64,000 bases of DNA from Tetrapyrgos nigripes (taxonomy: Eukaryota; Basidiomycota; Agaricomycetes; Agaricales; Campanellaceae): NCBI GenBank assembly GCA_013368315.1, contig JAACJM010000248.1:1-64000 (forward strand). Direction: 5' to 3'. The notes beneath the pieces are model-generated. The model did no database searches. It was not told where the DNA came from and was given only the letters and a program-made list of their open reading frames with translations. The position numbers and the translations under genes were made by a program. Shown piece by piece: positions 21,701 to 34,000 of this stretch. Positions within the stretch are counted from its first letter, which is position 1. Every line of letters begins with the position of its first letter.

Positions 21701-23050
21701 TAAGAAACCTACTAATTGGAGTACAAGAGATACACATACCTGCTACCACACTGTCTTGAAAAATTTGGAGCACTTTGGTGGTTGAGAATACAAAGTGGGA
21801 AGAGGGAGTAATACATGGGCGTTGACAAGGAAAGTGTTGAAGCTAGGGAGGGAAGAAAGAAACACGTGAAACCAACATGCAATCATGCAACTTGGTTGGC
21901 ACCCATTGGAATTTGAATTACTTTAGGGCAGGTTGCATGTAACTTTGGCACTTCAATTTGCTGTGATTTGACTCCTCTCCCAATCCTTCACAGTTTACAT
22001 AGTCATACCTAAAGCTGACATGTATCAAACAGGAAAGAAATAACACCTTTTTAGTCAGTGAGGTCTCTGGATGATCAACCGAGCTTCAAGTTAATATGTT
22101 TCCAATTACACTTGAATTTGTTTGACCATGAATTTGTCTTGAGCCTCACCTGAAAGTACCAGAGGATAGAAAGCAACTCCCTGAGGCTAGGTGGTTTTTT
22201 GAGCATTTTTCATCAAGGATATGAAGTACAAAACTTTTCTATACCTTGACAATTTTCTATACTGACTGTAAAGCCTATGCCTTTCCATAACTCCTTCCAA
22301 CCAATTCCAAATACTTTCTGACTCTTTCCTTTCATTCCATTTCATTTCCGAATTATTTTCATTTCCAATTCATTTCTGAGTTGCCACAAATCCATTTAGT
22401 TCACATTTCCCATCAGATCCTATCCAAGTCATATCAGATACTAACCGGACAGCTTGCATTCATACTTCTCACATTTCTGCTTCATATCTCGTAGCACCAT
22501 GTGCTCCCCTTCCTTTTCTTTCCAAAGGGTTTCCATGTGATGATAGCAAATTGAGTGTTTCCCTTTGTCTTTACCTTTTCCAGTAGTTTCCATATTCATT
22601 TCCAATAGTTCCCTATCTCATTCCATACACTTCTGATGTAGTACTTAAGCTAGCAAATTTGTAGTAGATAGCTTAAGTCTAAAATCGATTTAGCTGGTCT
22701 CCTATCTTTTCCGATCAATTCCAATTAGACAACTAATGAGGTGGTACTAATAGTGCCATTGACTTTCCGTCTTGACTTCCCAGTTGTTCTGACCAGAATC
22801 TCTCTCTTCCTGTCTATTCCCTTCCTGTCTGGTCCCATCCGGATTCATCATTGTTCCACTCTTTCCTAAAGACCTCCACCTGGGTCCATAGTGTTTCTTA
22901 GCACTAGGATCTACCTGGACTTAACAGCATTTTAGACTTGCATCTCCAAGTTGTCTATCATGTCCCAAAGGTCTCAATGCACACCCTCTCCCAATTCTAA
23001 ACTCTCCATTCAAAAAACCATACTTTTCCACACTGTTCTGAAATGTCCAA
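21701..23050. other. Gene-free A/T- and C/T-rich stretch
   Basis: No coding potential was recognised. It may contain flanking parts of the Gypsy relic that follows, but no second LTR copy was found. Confidence 0.4.
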
Positions 23051-24310
23051 CTTCACCAGCATCAACGATCAGGTAGCATCTTTGCACATCTGAGTCCCAG
23101 CAAACCACATTCCAGTCCATTCAAGGATTTCCTTGATGAGTGGGATGCTGAAGAACCCATCAATTCTGGTACCATGACACAAACCCAGACTTGCACCTAC
23201 ACCCATAATCAAGGTTCCTCTCATGCTCTCCCTCTGGGCCAAGACCTTCAGGATGACTTCCAATCCAGACCGAGTGACCACAGAAAGGGTTGGGATGACG
23301 ATAGTGATGATGGTGGAGGTGGTGGTGGTGGTGATGGAGATCCTGATGATCCCAATGGTGGTGATGGCAACGACGACAATTCTGATTCTGATGAGGAAAG
23401 AGCGCAATTCATTACTGTGCTCCAGACCTTCAATGAGGTTATTGGAAGGTTCATGCCCAGATCAAATGAAAAAACCAATGTCAAAAAGCCAGACACTTTT
23501 GACAGATCCAATCCAAAGAAACTCCAGCCCTTCCTAATCCAAGTCCAAATCAACCTCCAGAATCATCCCAACACATATGCTACTGATGCCACTAAAATCA
23601 GCTTCACACTCCTATCTCTCTGGTACCATGCTTGAAATTTTCAAGCTGGATATCCTCAATCCAGATCCTGAGGGTCTGCTCCTTGGACCCTAGACTTCTC
23701 TATTTTTATCAAGGAGTTGAAGGATAATTTCAGGGTCTACGATGAGGTCAGAGATGCTGAGGACTGACTAGAAAACCTTCACATGAAGGATTCCAATCAG
23801 GCCACAAAGTATTGTGTCTGATTCCAGCAACTTGTGTCACAGGTTGCATGGGATGAGCATTCCCTCCGACACTTCTTCAAGAAGGGATTAGCTCCCTGCA
23901 TCAAGGATGCTCTTTCCCTTGTCTCCAAGGAGGAATGACTCTTCCGCCTTAAAGCCCAAGTCCTCCACATTGATTCCTGTTACTGGTGTTGTCAAGCTGA
24001 AAAGAAGTGAGAAGCAGGAACCAGGGGCAAGGGTAACAGTGATGGAAAGGGTTCAGGTGGAAGTAGTGGATCTGGAAAACCTTTGGGCTCTTCTGGAAAG
24101 CCTAACAAATCTGGGAAGTCCAATTCCAACTCCAACTCCAACCCCTCATCCTCCAACAACTCACAATTGTCGTCTTCGTTCTCTTCCAGCCAGAACCCAA
24201 AACCCTGGGCTAACAAACTCAGGAAGGACAGGAAACTCTCTCAGGTTGAGAAGGACCGCCTATCTGGCAGCTTTTCCAAGAACAGATGCAAGAGAAAGAC
24301 TTCTTCATGT
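23051..24310 (+). pseudogene. Ty3/Gypsy retrotransposon gag relic
   Basis: The frame holds an acidic Gly/Asp-rich linker (GDPDDPNGGDGNDDNSDSDE) and then a retrotransposon Gag segment: KPDTFDRSNPKKLQPFLIQV, then KISF, FIKELKDNFRVYDEVRDAED, LENLHMKDSNQATKY and a FFKKGLAPCIKDAL end. A basic Ser/Asn-rich tail follows. In a working element this would form the particle shell. The copy is dead: stop codons interrupt the Gag homology at about 23633, 23690, 23766, 23818 and 23937, with frame shifts between them. No protease, reverse transcriptase or integrase follows; the sequence passes directly into a Plavaka transposase relic. Confidence 0.75.
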
Positions 24311-25116
24311 CCTCCACCTTCAATAAATTCCCATACTGCCAGTACAACCATTTGGGTCAGCGAATATGGTCCAACATGATGTCAGGAGATTGGGCTTGGA
24401 AACAAGCAGTATGTCATTTTATTTTCCTTCGTCTTCTATACAGCACTAAAATCAATGACCCAGGATGAGATTGCACAGGACCTGAATACTCATGGGCGCA
24501 TGTTTGTGCTATTCACTGCTGGATCTGACAAAACAACGGTCTCTGTTGCAACTGGCCATCAAGAATACCATCCTGTTTATGCAAGCCCATGCAACCTTAC
24601 CAACATAACCCATTGTACACATCCCTTTGGGCTAGTACCTGTGGCTATTCTCATGATACCCAAGAGTGAGGCTGAGTTGATTTGCCCCCTTTGCCATTGC
24701 TACCAAAAGCCAATGCAAGAAGCCTGAGTATCAAGCATTTGTTTGACAGATGTACCATGCATGCCTCGCTGAGCTCTTTGAGCCCTTATGTGCTGGTATG
24801 ACCACTCCTGATGGTCACTATCAGTGAGTGATATATGGTATTGGACCATATATTGCTGACTATCCTGAGCAGGTCTGGCTTTCAGGAGTGGTGTCTGGAC
24901 GTTGTCCTAAGTGAGTATATGTGCCTTTGTTATAAAGGTTTGAAGTTGATGTTGAGTATTTCAGGTGTCACAACCCTCCCAACAATCTCAATAGGCCAGG
25001 TGGTATGTGCTGGTCAAGGCGGCCATGGATATCATTGTCAATGGTCTCCCAGCTCATGTTGCCTGGTGTCATGAACAGTCCCTTGACCTATCCAAAATCC
25101 CTCAGAGGGATTCTCA
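24311..25116 (+). pseudogene. Plavaka-type transposase relic, 5' part
   Basis: Landmarks of basidiomycete Plavaka (KDZ/CACTA-related DDE) transposases appear in order: SGDWAWKQA, then after a 51-bp-like intron DEIAQDLNTHGRMFV, GSDKTTVSVATGHQEYHP, VPVAILMIPKS, YGIGPYIADYPEQVWLSGVV and GRCPKC. An intron with a GTGAGT donor follows at about 24911. Stops occur at about 24725, 24763 and 24826. The N-terminal zinc-finger part expected for the family is missing; the gag relic abuts instead. The C-terminal part resumes near 26590, so this copy is split. Confidence 0.8.
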
Positions 25117-26589
25117 CTCATCATGGATATGTTCTATCATGACTTATAGCTGTGTACAATCCCTTCATTGCTTCATTCATTTCCCTGTTACTTCTTCATT
25201 ATTTCTTTCCACATTCACATCTGATCCTTTGTTCAATCCTTCACTCTATTCAAACACTCTCTTGCTGCACTTCATTCTATCAGATCTATGATTCCTCTGG
25301 TCATCTTCTGTTCATCTGATCACCCTCAGAGTATTATTGATCTTTATTCCCTTTACAAGTGTTATGCAGGATCCTTCTTGACTTGTACCACATTTCCTTT
25401 TCATTCAAAAACCCTCTAAGGGTTTTTCAATCATTGTATCTCCTTTACTCCTTATTCTTTGCCCCTTGATCGTACCACAGTCTCACATATGTGTCAAGGT
25501 TGTCGGTACACTCAAGGACCACCCAAGTCACACAATGCAAGAAAGCCGGTTACAAGATAATAGATTGGTCGAAAGAGGTAAAGAGAAAGATAGAGAGAAA
25601 GGGAAGGTAAGTTGACTAGGCTCTACACTGCGTAGTAAAAGTACGGAGCGGAGACGAAGTGAACGAACTAAGGAATAGGTTACAAGGATCACAGGTATAT
25701 AAGTGAAATATGAACAGATGGGAAAGAGTCAGTAATAATAGACGGTATCATGTGGAAATGTCGAGGGCGAGAGAATAATGAGTCAAATATGGATAGATGA
25801 AGGTACTGGATCATACGGAGTGATTGACAGTGAGAATGTCCATGGAGATAGGAATCGGAGGAGATAAGGATGTGAGTCATAGATCTAGAGAGATGGTAAC
25901 TATAGACGATGATGAGAAATGATTGATGTTTATGGGGTTAGAGTGGGAAGTAGATAGTAAAAGAAAAAGAATAGAAAGGAAATGAATAGGCGGGGAGCAA
26001 TTCGTGACATATGATTTTCTTGATCGTGTTCACTTTCTATTACTGTTTCACACTTGATTTCGCATTTCTATTATTTGATTAACCCTAATTAAGGTACACT
26101 TATTTATGGTTCAGGAGTAGGCTTAGGAGTTGTCTGAGTTGTACAGTTATCCTTAGGAGTTAGGTACAGGGGTTTGGCTAGGTAGTATAAGTAGTTGGCC
26201 CCTTGTATTTTGATTTCCTAAGAATTTACCCTTCTTGATCCTCACCTTATCTTGTGAAGCCTTGATCCTCTTTGTGCTTCACTTTGAGTGTGTGCTGCAC
26301 TGGTACATGACATTCTTGTCTCAATACTCTCTCAGGGAGTCACAGTTGTCTCATACTCTTGATTGGTTCTTTACTTGTTGTCATCATCTTGGGATTCTCC
26401 TTGGTCATCGATCCTTGCTGTCCTCTCTAGTTGCTGTACAGGTGTGTGGGTTGATCTGCTTGCAGCTTGGCTTTGGTCTTGTAGGCATTGGCTTGGGTTT
26501 GTGAGTAAGAGTCACTCACTCTCGCCTTTGTCATTGTCTGGGTTCAGACTCCACCTAGGCCCTGATAGTGTTTGTTCCTCCTCATTGGC
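25117..26589. mobile_element. Insertion of unknown type splitting the Plavaka relic
   Basis: About 1.5 kb without Plavaka homology separates the two halves. The interior has a purine-rich part (25560-25980) and an LTR-like part with TATAAG near 26188 and a T/C-rich downstream region. TGTCGGTACACTCAAGG at 25500 looks like an LTR start. I could not find matching ends or a target duplication, so the identity is open. Confidence 0.4.
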
Positions 26590-27593
26590 AGAGCTTATAG
26601 AGCTCAGAGAGAGATGTTGGGCTCAAGTTCATGACACCTGGGACAATTATGGTTGCTGTACTGATGTTGTGGTATGGTTTATCTTTATGGTGGGCATATG
26701 GATTTTGACTCTTCTCATACTACAGCTGTTTACAAATGATTTTCTGTGTGCTGACATTCATGAGCTAATGTCCCCCGACCTTCTACATCAAGCCATCAAA
26801 GGAACCTTCATGGACCATCTGGTGGAATGAGTAACTGACTATGTGAACACTGTGAATGAGAAGGCTGAGGCGGAAGAAATACTCAAGGATATTAATCAAA
26901 GGTGTGTGACCATGTTGATCTCATTTACTGACTTTCACTGTGTGGCTACAGGTTAAATGCAGTACTTGCTTTTCCAGGTCTTCATCATTGGCCAGACAGA
27001 CTGGAGATGGCACCAAGGCATTGATGAAGGTTTGTCATGTTTATATTTCTTTACTTTCAGGCATACTCATTAGAGTACAGGTGTATGTTGCTGCTATCAC
27101 TGGCTATGTACCTTCCAGCATGGTGAAGGTGGTCTCCACATTCCTGGATTTTTGCTACCTCGCTTGCTGCAACACTCACACTTCTGACAATATTGACACT
27201 TTAGAACAGCTTCTTGAAGATTTCACCACTACCACTGGTGTCTGTGAAAGTATATCCCTTCCTCACCAACATGCGCTCATGCATTATCTGAGAGGTATTC
27301 GTCTGTTTGGTTCACCAAATGGCCTCTGTACATCAATCACCGAGTCAAAGCACATTGAGGCTGTAAAGAAGACATGGCACCAGTCCAGTTGATACAATGC
27401 ACTTGATCAGATGATATGCAGCATCATGCACACAGACAAGATGGTCGCTATGAAGCAGCAGTTGCAGAAGCAGGGCATGATGTGGGGCACCACTGCAACC
27501 TATGAGACATTGATGAGAGATGGAGAGCTGCTGCCAGATGTTGGAAATTTAGATGATGAAGCCAGTGAAGCAGTGCTCGAAGTAGCTACATAA
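26590..27593 (+). pseudogene. Plavaka-type transposase relic, 3' part
   Basis: The frame resumes with DTWDNYGCCTDV, an intron, then FTNDFLCADIHELMSPDLLH, QAIKGTFMDHLVE, FLDFCYLACCNTHTSDNID, SLPHQHALMHYLRGIRLFG and SPNGLCTSITESKHIEAVK, all diagnostic for the C-terminal part of Plavaka transposases. Stop codons and frame changes occur between about 26828 and 27100. The last frame (27411-27593) continues the family's C-terminal end. The copy is not functional. Confidence 0.8.
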
Positions 27594-29289
27594 AATCCAA
27601 TATTATTCCGCGCTACTTTATTACAGTCCATTGGCATACTTCACTAGTCATGACAGGGGGTCATGCAAAAAGAAAGAGATGGGAAAGAGACAAGAAAGAG
27701 CTTGATGATCACCAGCAGCAAGCGACCTTCCTTTTTGGATAACGCATGGAAAAAAAACGTCATTCCCATTATTTACAGGAATTGCTGTAAGAAAAGCTAA
27801 TATAGTTATGGAGATGCTCAGCTGGACTAGGGACTTCCAGTGGCATATCTCCTTTGACAGTGAGGGATAATTGCTAATACAGGGACAAGTCTTTGAAATA
27901 TTCAATAACAAACTCTGTGCACATCAGCAAAATGGTTCATCCAGCTTAGATTCAGTTGCTTGGGCTTAAATCTGAATGATTTAACTTGGAGAAATTTCTG
28001 TTTGCTTAGAATGCTTTACATGCCTACAATGAAATTGACTTTGCTTAGATGAAAATGACTTTGCTTAGAAAAATCTATCTAAACAGATACCAATTCTACT
28101 GCTCATAAGAAACGAAGACGAAAGAGTAAGGGAGTGTTGGGAAAAATACAACTGAAAAGAATGAGGACACTCACTGGTTCTCACCCTCATTTCTTTCATC
28201 CCGTTCTTGCCCAATGCCAGTAAGAGGCCATTCTCTCAAATCATTCGTACATGATAACATAGCCAAAAGACAAGTTACTTGCTGGGGGCTTCTGAAATCT
28301 TGAATGAAGGTGGACTAATGATACTTTGTCAAAAGACCTGTGTACCCTGTAATAAGAGGGGGAAGCAGTATCTGGTGAGTGCGCGTCTCGTGTTCCAAAA
28401 TTCTTGCAAGTTCCATTCGAACTCTGATGCTATACAGTACCAAGCCACAGCTTACATCAGCAGCCATGTTGGTTTTGCTGCTGCTGCTGCACCCGTCGTC
28501 ATTGTTTGGGCTCTTGGCAATGCTTGTATCTGTCTGGCCTCAACCTCTTGACCCCTCAAGTACCATACACATTCTGAAGAATTCAAGTCCCCTCCACCCA
28601 AGGCCCTTCATCAAGCTCCTCAAGTCCCTTGGATAATACCAACACTTCAAGCATGAAATATCTTCAGTAACACTGCATATGTATTTGGTATTCAGTGAAA
28701 ATGAATGAGGAAGACAGTGACTGTACAAGCAAGACTATCTCGAGCAGTGTGTCTCCTTCACTGGTTTTTTATTCTCATTATTGATTTTATTTGCTCAGAA
28801 AAACTGTGCCTATACCATCCAGTCACAAACAACATGCTGTCATAGTTTTTTCAGCACCTGACCTGTGAAACTGCTACATTGGTTCAGCCTGTTCACTCAC
28901 CTTTGTAAATGGGCTAGACAATGACAGTCAAAGGGGTGAGGGGATGTCTAGGTTGATGCGTGATGAGAGTGGGCAGCATGATGATAGGATACTATTCTCA
29001 CGAATACTAAAAGAACAACCTGTATATATCTATAATCAGTGTGTGTGTGAATGGAATTTTTTTGCTTTTATTTCACTGTTTGATTCTATACTAAGTTACA
29101 TTTCCAAGACCAAGCTACTGCATCTAAGCAGTAAGCTGCATGTCTAAGCCCAAGCCACTGCATCTAAGCAGTATCTAAGCATATGTACCAAAGCCAGGTA
29201 AATTGAGAGATCCTAGAAAGCGAAATGCACTTTCTAAGGAAAACTTTAGTTATTAGGCTTTGTAAGCAATTTGTTCCTTAGCAAGTTCT
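27594..29289. other. Gene-free stretch
   Basis: No gene was recognised. Near 29105-29180 a short repeat (AAGCCACTGCATCTAAGCAG) occurs twice. TGACTTTGCTTAGA occurs twice near 28035-28065. Confidence 0.5.
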
Positions 29290-29303
29290 CTAAGCTGGAT
29301 GAA

Positions 29304-30299
29304 TCATTTTGCTGATGCATGAGCAGGTGTCTCCTGTTTCTGAGTTACAAGAGGGATCTGATGACATAGAAACTTTGATGCTGTCCAGTAGCTGCAGAGC
29401 ATGGTAAGGCTCTCCAATGATGGAAAGTACTCTGTACTCAGCTGACCGTTGTTGATAACCAACGGGGAACATCCACCTGCAAACTCATACTGAGTTACAC
29501 CTGGACCCTGCTCCAAAACAACCTGGAGATGCTTGAGGCCTTTTAAAGCCGCAAGGTTAGAAAGGAGAGTGGAGACATCCTCAAAGGCTGGGATAGTGGC
29601 CAATTTGAGGGATAGAAGCCCACATATGACCTGTTGTACCTGGGTGGCATACCTCTGGTCTACTGGTAGAGTCAGGATGAGGTTCATGAGCTGGGTCATC
29701 CGAGACACGATGGCTTCAAGGACAGTCAGAGCAGCTTCTGAGTACTCCGCTGTCTCTTTCAGCGTAAAGACTTGGAGGGTGTCAGGTACAAAAGTGAACA
29801 GTGGTTATGCCAGACCTGTTCCTGCCAGCCCTGTCCAATGTAGACTTTGCAAATTTGGTAGTAACGGCTTCGAAGATCGTCAAATGTGATAGAGGACGTC
29901 CATAATGGCTGAAAACGCAGGGTCATGTTTCAGACGAAGCACACGCACATGAGGAGCATAATACTCTTCAAAGCGCAACCACCCTTGAACATTTGGAGGA
30001 GAAGCAAATTTCTATCATAGGAAGGAGCCATCAGCGCAACCAAATTCCCCCAGATAAGTCAAAGACATGCACATAGCCATATATACCCCTCACCTCTTTG
30101 ACGCAAATGGCAGTACCCAAAGGGCTAACAAAGAGCCAAGATTGCTAACCTCACACCAAAGAACGTTTAAAGCAATATCCGACCACTTTTTCGTTATCTG
30201 AGTGCACTTTTTGACAGTGGGTCTTTTGCAACTGCCAAAGATTTCTTCGAGAATTGCCATGCTTCTAGACGATAGTAAGTAAAGACTGCACCGTACCAC
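29304..30299 (-). pseudogene. F-box protein relic
   Basis: The 5' exon has an F-box-like start: MAILEEIFGSCKRPTVKK, then CTQITKKWSDIALNVLW and a LGSLLALWVLPF segment, typical of the large basidiomycete F-box family whose members recruit substrates to SCF ubiquitin ligases. A downstream segment reads KFASPPNVQGWLRFEEYYAP. The 3' part (29304-29790) reads TLQVFTLKETAEYSEAALTV, then SRMTQLMNLILTLPVDQ and FPSLESLTM, a leucine-rich pattern. Between about 29780 and 29900 the homology moves through three frames with no usable splice sites, so at least two frame breaks are present. I call it a relic. Confidence 0.55.
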
Positions 30300-30409
30300 G
30301 CTGCAAAAGAAAGGCCCCTGCCGCAGCCGACCTTTGGAGGCGGCTCCGAGGCCCTGTGCAATGCTTCAGATCTAGAATGAGGGAGAGATCTCGCTTCTTG
30401 CAGCCTCAT

Positions 30410-31069
30410 CTCCCCCTCATACCCATATTATTCCTACCCACACAGTTAAATAATAAGGTAACTGAGCCCTGATTGAGCCCCAGTACAATGATACAAAACT
30501 AATAAGCCTCTAGTCCCTCTCGAAGCGATACAGAAGCCTGATGTAGATTAAATGAAAGTCTCTCGCAGTGCTTTCCCACTAAGCAGTGTTCCTCCTTCTT
30601 GCCCCACTCCACCATGCTTGTATCCCCCCTTTTTATCAGCCTTTTGTAGTAGAAACAGAACCTGAAAGAAGTGAAGTTCTCCTTATCCATTGATACTTAA
30701 CTGTATTACACTGCTGCTCCGAAGATTGCCTCAACTTGCTACAATTTTCTTGCCTGTGGAGGGCATTGGCACTAGTACTTCTAGATAAGATTGGCTTCAA
30801 GGAAAAGGAAAGCATTGGCTTGCGATGTTAGTAATAGCAGGAAGAGACCGATCCGTCGGAGCAATCGCTTAAGCGAGGCGGAGCGGTGACGCAAGGGGCA
30901 GATAGCGTTAGCCAATCAGGTTTAAGATTTGTCTATAGGACAAACGGTCGTCCTTTGTAGTGTTGATGATGGTGGTGAGCACACGCGGCGGGAAATTAAG
31001 TACGTAATCGGGCTACAAATTGGACCCTCGGGAGTCGGCTAAGGCTGATGACTGCAGTCTAACTAGTAC
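30410..31069. other. Intergenic stretch
   Basis: No gene was recognised between the F-box relic and the 3' end of the beta-glucosidase gene. Confidence 0.5.
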
Positions 31070-34000
31070 CTACCCTACACAAGTCATAGTAACACGAACA
31101 GCAGTACTAGCCAACGGTCCACCATTCTCCATCAACGCAAACGTATAATCCCCCATTTCCAACTCCCATTCATATTTCCTATTCACAATCGGTAAAAACT
31201 CATCAACGTCCAGAGTCATAGATACATCTTGACTCTCTCCTGCTTCGAGATATACGCGTTTGAAAGCTACGAGTTGACGTAGAGGACGGACGATTGATGA
31301 GACTCGGGCGAGGAGGTATACCTGGGTGGGTTGCAGGTTTTGGTTAGTGAAACACAAAAAAAATATCAAAACGTGAAACCCAAAACCCACCTGAGCAACA
31401 TAACTCCCAGCCATATCACCCTCATTCCTCACACTAACGCGGAACGTGATCGTTTCTCCAGAAGCAAACGTCCGAGATCCACCTGTCGAGCTAGCGTTGA
31501 AGTTTGAGGTGGAAAATGTCGTGTAGGATAGTCCATAGCCAAAGTAGTACTATAAGGGATAAGCGAGTTTAAGTTTAGGCCCATGTCCTTGGCAGTAAAC
31601 AGTAAACCTTCACGGTGATGATTAGGTACTCACATAAGGAAAAGATTCAACATCGGTATAGTTGAGGGCGTGTCTCGTAGAATGATAACTATTGCGCACG
31701 TAAAACGTACGTTAAAGTCAAGTCAGATTCTCCGTCAAAAAGACACTTACTTGTAATACACAGGTAAAGACCCAACATCATATGGTACACTCAGCGTGAT
31801 CCTTCCTCCAGGGTTGAAAGCTCCAAAGAGGACATCTGCGATGGCTTGACCGCCAGATTGACCGGGGAAGAACTAGGACAACACAAAGCGAGCGAGAGAC
31901 AGACAGACAGACGGAGAAATTAATTAGTAAATTTCCGCTCTAGACGACGACGACGACAACAACAATGAAAACGGGGAGAACGAACGGGGGGACTCACAGC
32001 ATTCAACACCGCAGCAGCTTTAGCATAGTACTGTGGAATTGCAAATGGTCTTCCTCCCTGAAGGACGAGCACGACAGGGATACCCAGGTCGAATATTGCA
32101 TCGGCGAGTTCAGCTGGGAGGTAAGTAGATACAGTAAAAGACGTCAGTAAAAATAAAAAATCTCATGATGATGGTGCGAATCGCATAAGAACGACAGGCA
32201 GGAAGGCAGACAAACAATACAATACGCACTCTGATTAACAGAAAGCCCCAACGTGCCTCTATCCCCACTTTCACCATCGCTGTTCCAATTCGCACCGACA
32301 GCAAGAATGATGAGGTCAGATGTTTTGGCGAGTTCGACGGCCTGGGGAGAAACAATATATGAGTGAATAAGTGAGTGAGTGTATGGTCGAAAAAAGCGTT
32401 TGGAGGTGAAAAAAGACTCGGGAGTGGTAGAGAGAAACGCCAACTCGTTACTCACCTTCCTTACTGGCAAACTCAACCCACTTCCGTTCTGATCTGCGGC
32501 TTCCTCCCCACCACCCTGCTCAACCAAATTCCACCAAAACCCAACCTGACTATTCACACTATTCACATTCTCAAGTTTCACCGCCAAATTCCACGTCTGA
32601 TACTCTATCCTCACTTTATACCTCCTACCACCCTCAAACTTAAATCTCCCAGCTCCAGGAGGTGAGAGAGTTCCATTGACGATGGAAAATTGTAGAGAGG
32701 GGATGTTTCCTAGAAGGGTGCCTGATTTGAAGGTGCTAGACGGGGACGTGGAGAAAGGAGGATATGAAGATGAAGCAACGAGGGTATCGTCGAGGAAGAG
32801 ACGAGCGGTGGTGTTGGGTCCGACAGCGACGCCTATGAAGCCGTTGATTTCGTTTAGGTCGTTGGAAGAAGTATCATCACTCGAATTATTATTAACAAAA
32901 AACACCGGCACCTCAACCTCTCCCTCCCAAATCACACTAAAATTATTCGAGGGCAATATCACCGATTCGCCAGCATCATTGAACCCATAAGGAGGGTACA
33001 ATCCCCAATCACGATTTGGAGCTTCTACTCGAGAAAAAATGGGTTGGCCGGTGAAATCTGTGGAGGCGTAGTAGGTTCCTAGGAGACCGTGGGAGGTGGG
33101 TAGGTCGGCATTGGGATTAGGACTAGGATTGGCATTTGCATTGGCACTGGTACTAGCAGGAGTATCACCGGTGGTCGTCGACTCGGATGGGGTACTCGAA
33201 GATGCCGATGAAGAAGAAGCCGAAGGAGGAGGCGACAACAAATAAGCCGGAATTCCATACTGAGCGTTATACAACCAAGTGTTTGCACCAGCGCTAGTTA
33301 CTAAATCCACCCCATTCCTCTCAGCGTCACGACTACCACTTCCCCCTCTCAAATACCCCAAAATCCCCTCCCTCAACGTCCCAGCCCTCCCCTCCGAATC
33401 TTCCGGACTAGGAACAGGAGAAGCCCCCCAAGATCCAGAATAATCCCCATAGTTGAGGATATCGCCGAATGGGCCTATGAGGGCTATTCTCGAGATGTCA
33501 TTGTCGTTGTCGTTGCCAACCCTAATAGGCAACACCCCATCCCGATTTTCCAACAACACGATAGCCTTTCTCGCTGCTTCCAATGTGAGTGGGGCGTGTT
33601 GGGTGTTGAGGGGGGAGTAGTGGATTGTTGGGGGGATGAAGAGGGAGGAGTTTGAGTTGGATGAAGCTGGGGCTGAGGCTGGAGAGGACGACGAGGCTGA
33701 GGCTAATGCTGAGGACGGCGCTGAACTAGAATCACCCTTCAACAAAGAGTCAAACAGCCCCAAATCCCATTTCACGTTTAATACTCCCCTCGCTCGGGAT
33801 TGGAGGGTTGATAGGGATAGGGTGTTGTTGGAGAGGAGAGATAGGATTGTCTGTGTAGAAAGATGTAGAAAGAATGGTAAGAGGAAAGAGAAAGGGGGGA
33901 GAAAAAAGAAAAAGGAGATGAGCGTCAGTATCAGTGTCTTAAGAGTCAGAGTATTTGTAGTACTCAATAACTCACATTAACATACAAATCCAGCCCAAAA

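Noticed and set aside
25117..26589. Solo LTR inside the Plavaka relic
   Set aside because: An LTR-like TG start and TATA-like motif are present, but I could not find a matching CA end or a target duplication, so it is left as an unknown insertion.
32375..32990. Plus-strand frames opposite the beta-glucosidase
   Set aside because: They are antisense shadows of exon 6 and its flanking introns; the minus-strand model has correct splice sites and domains.
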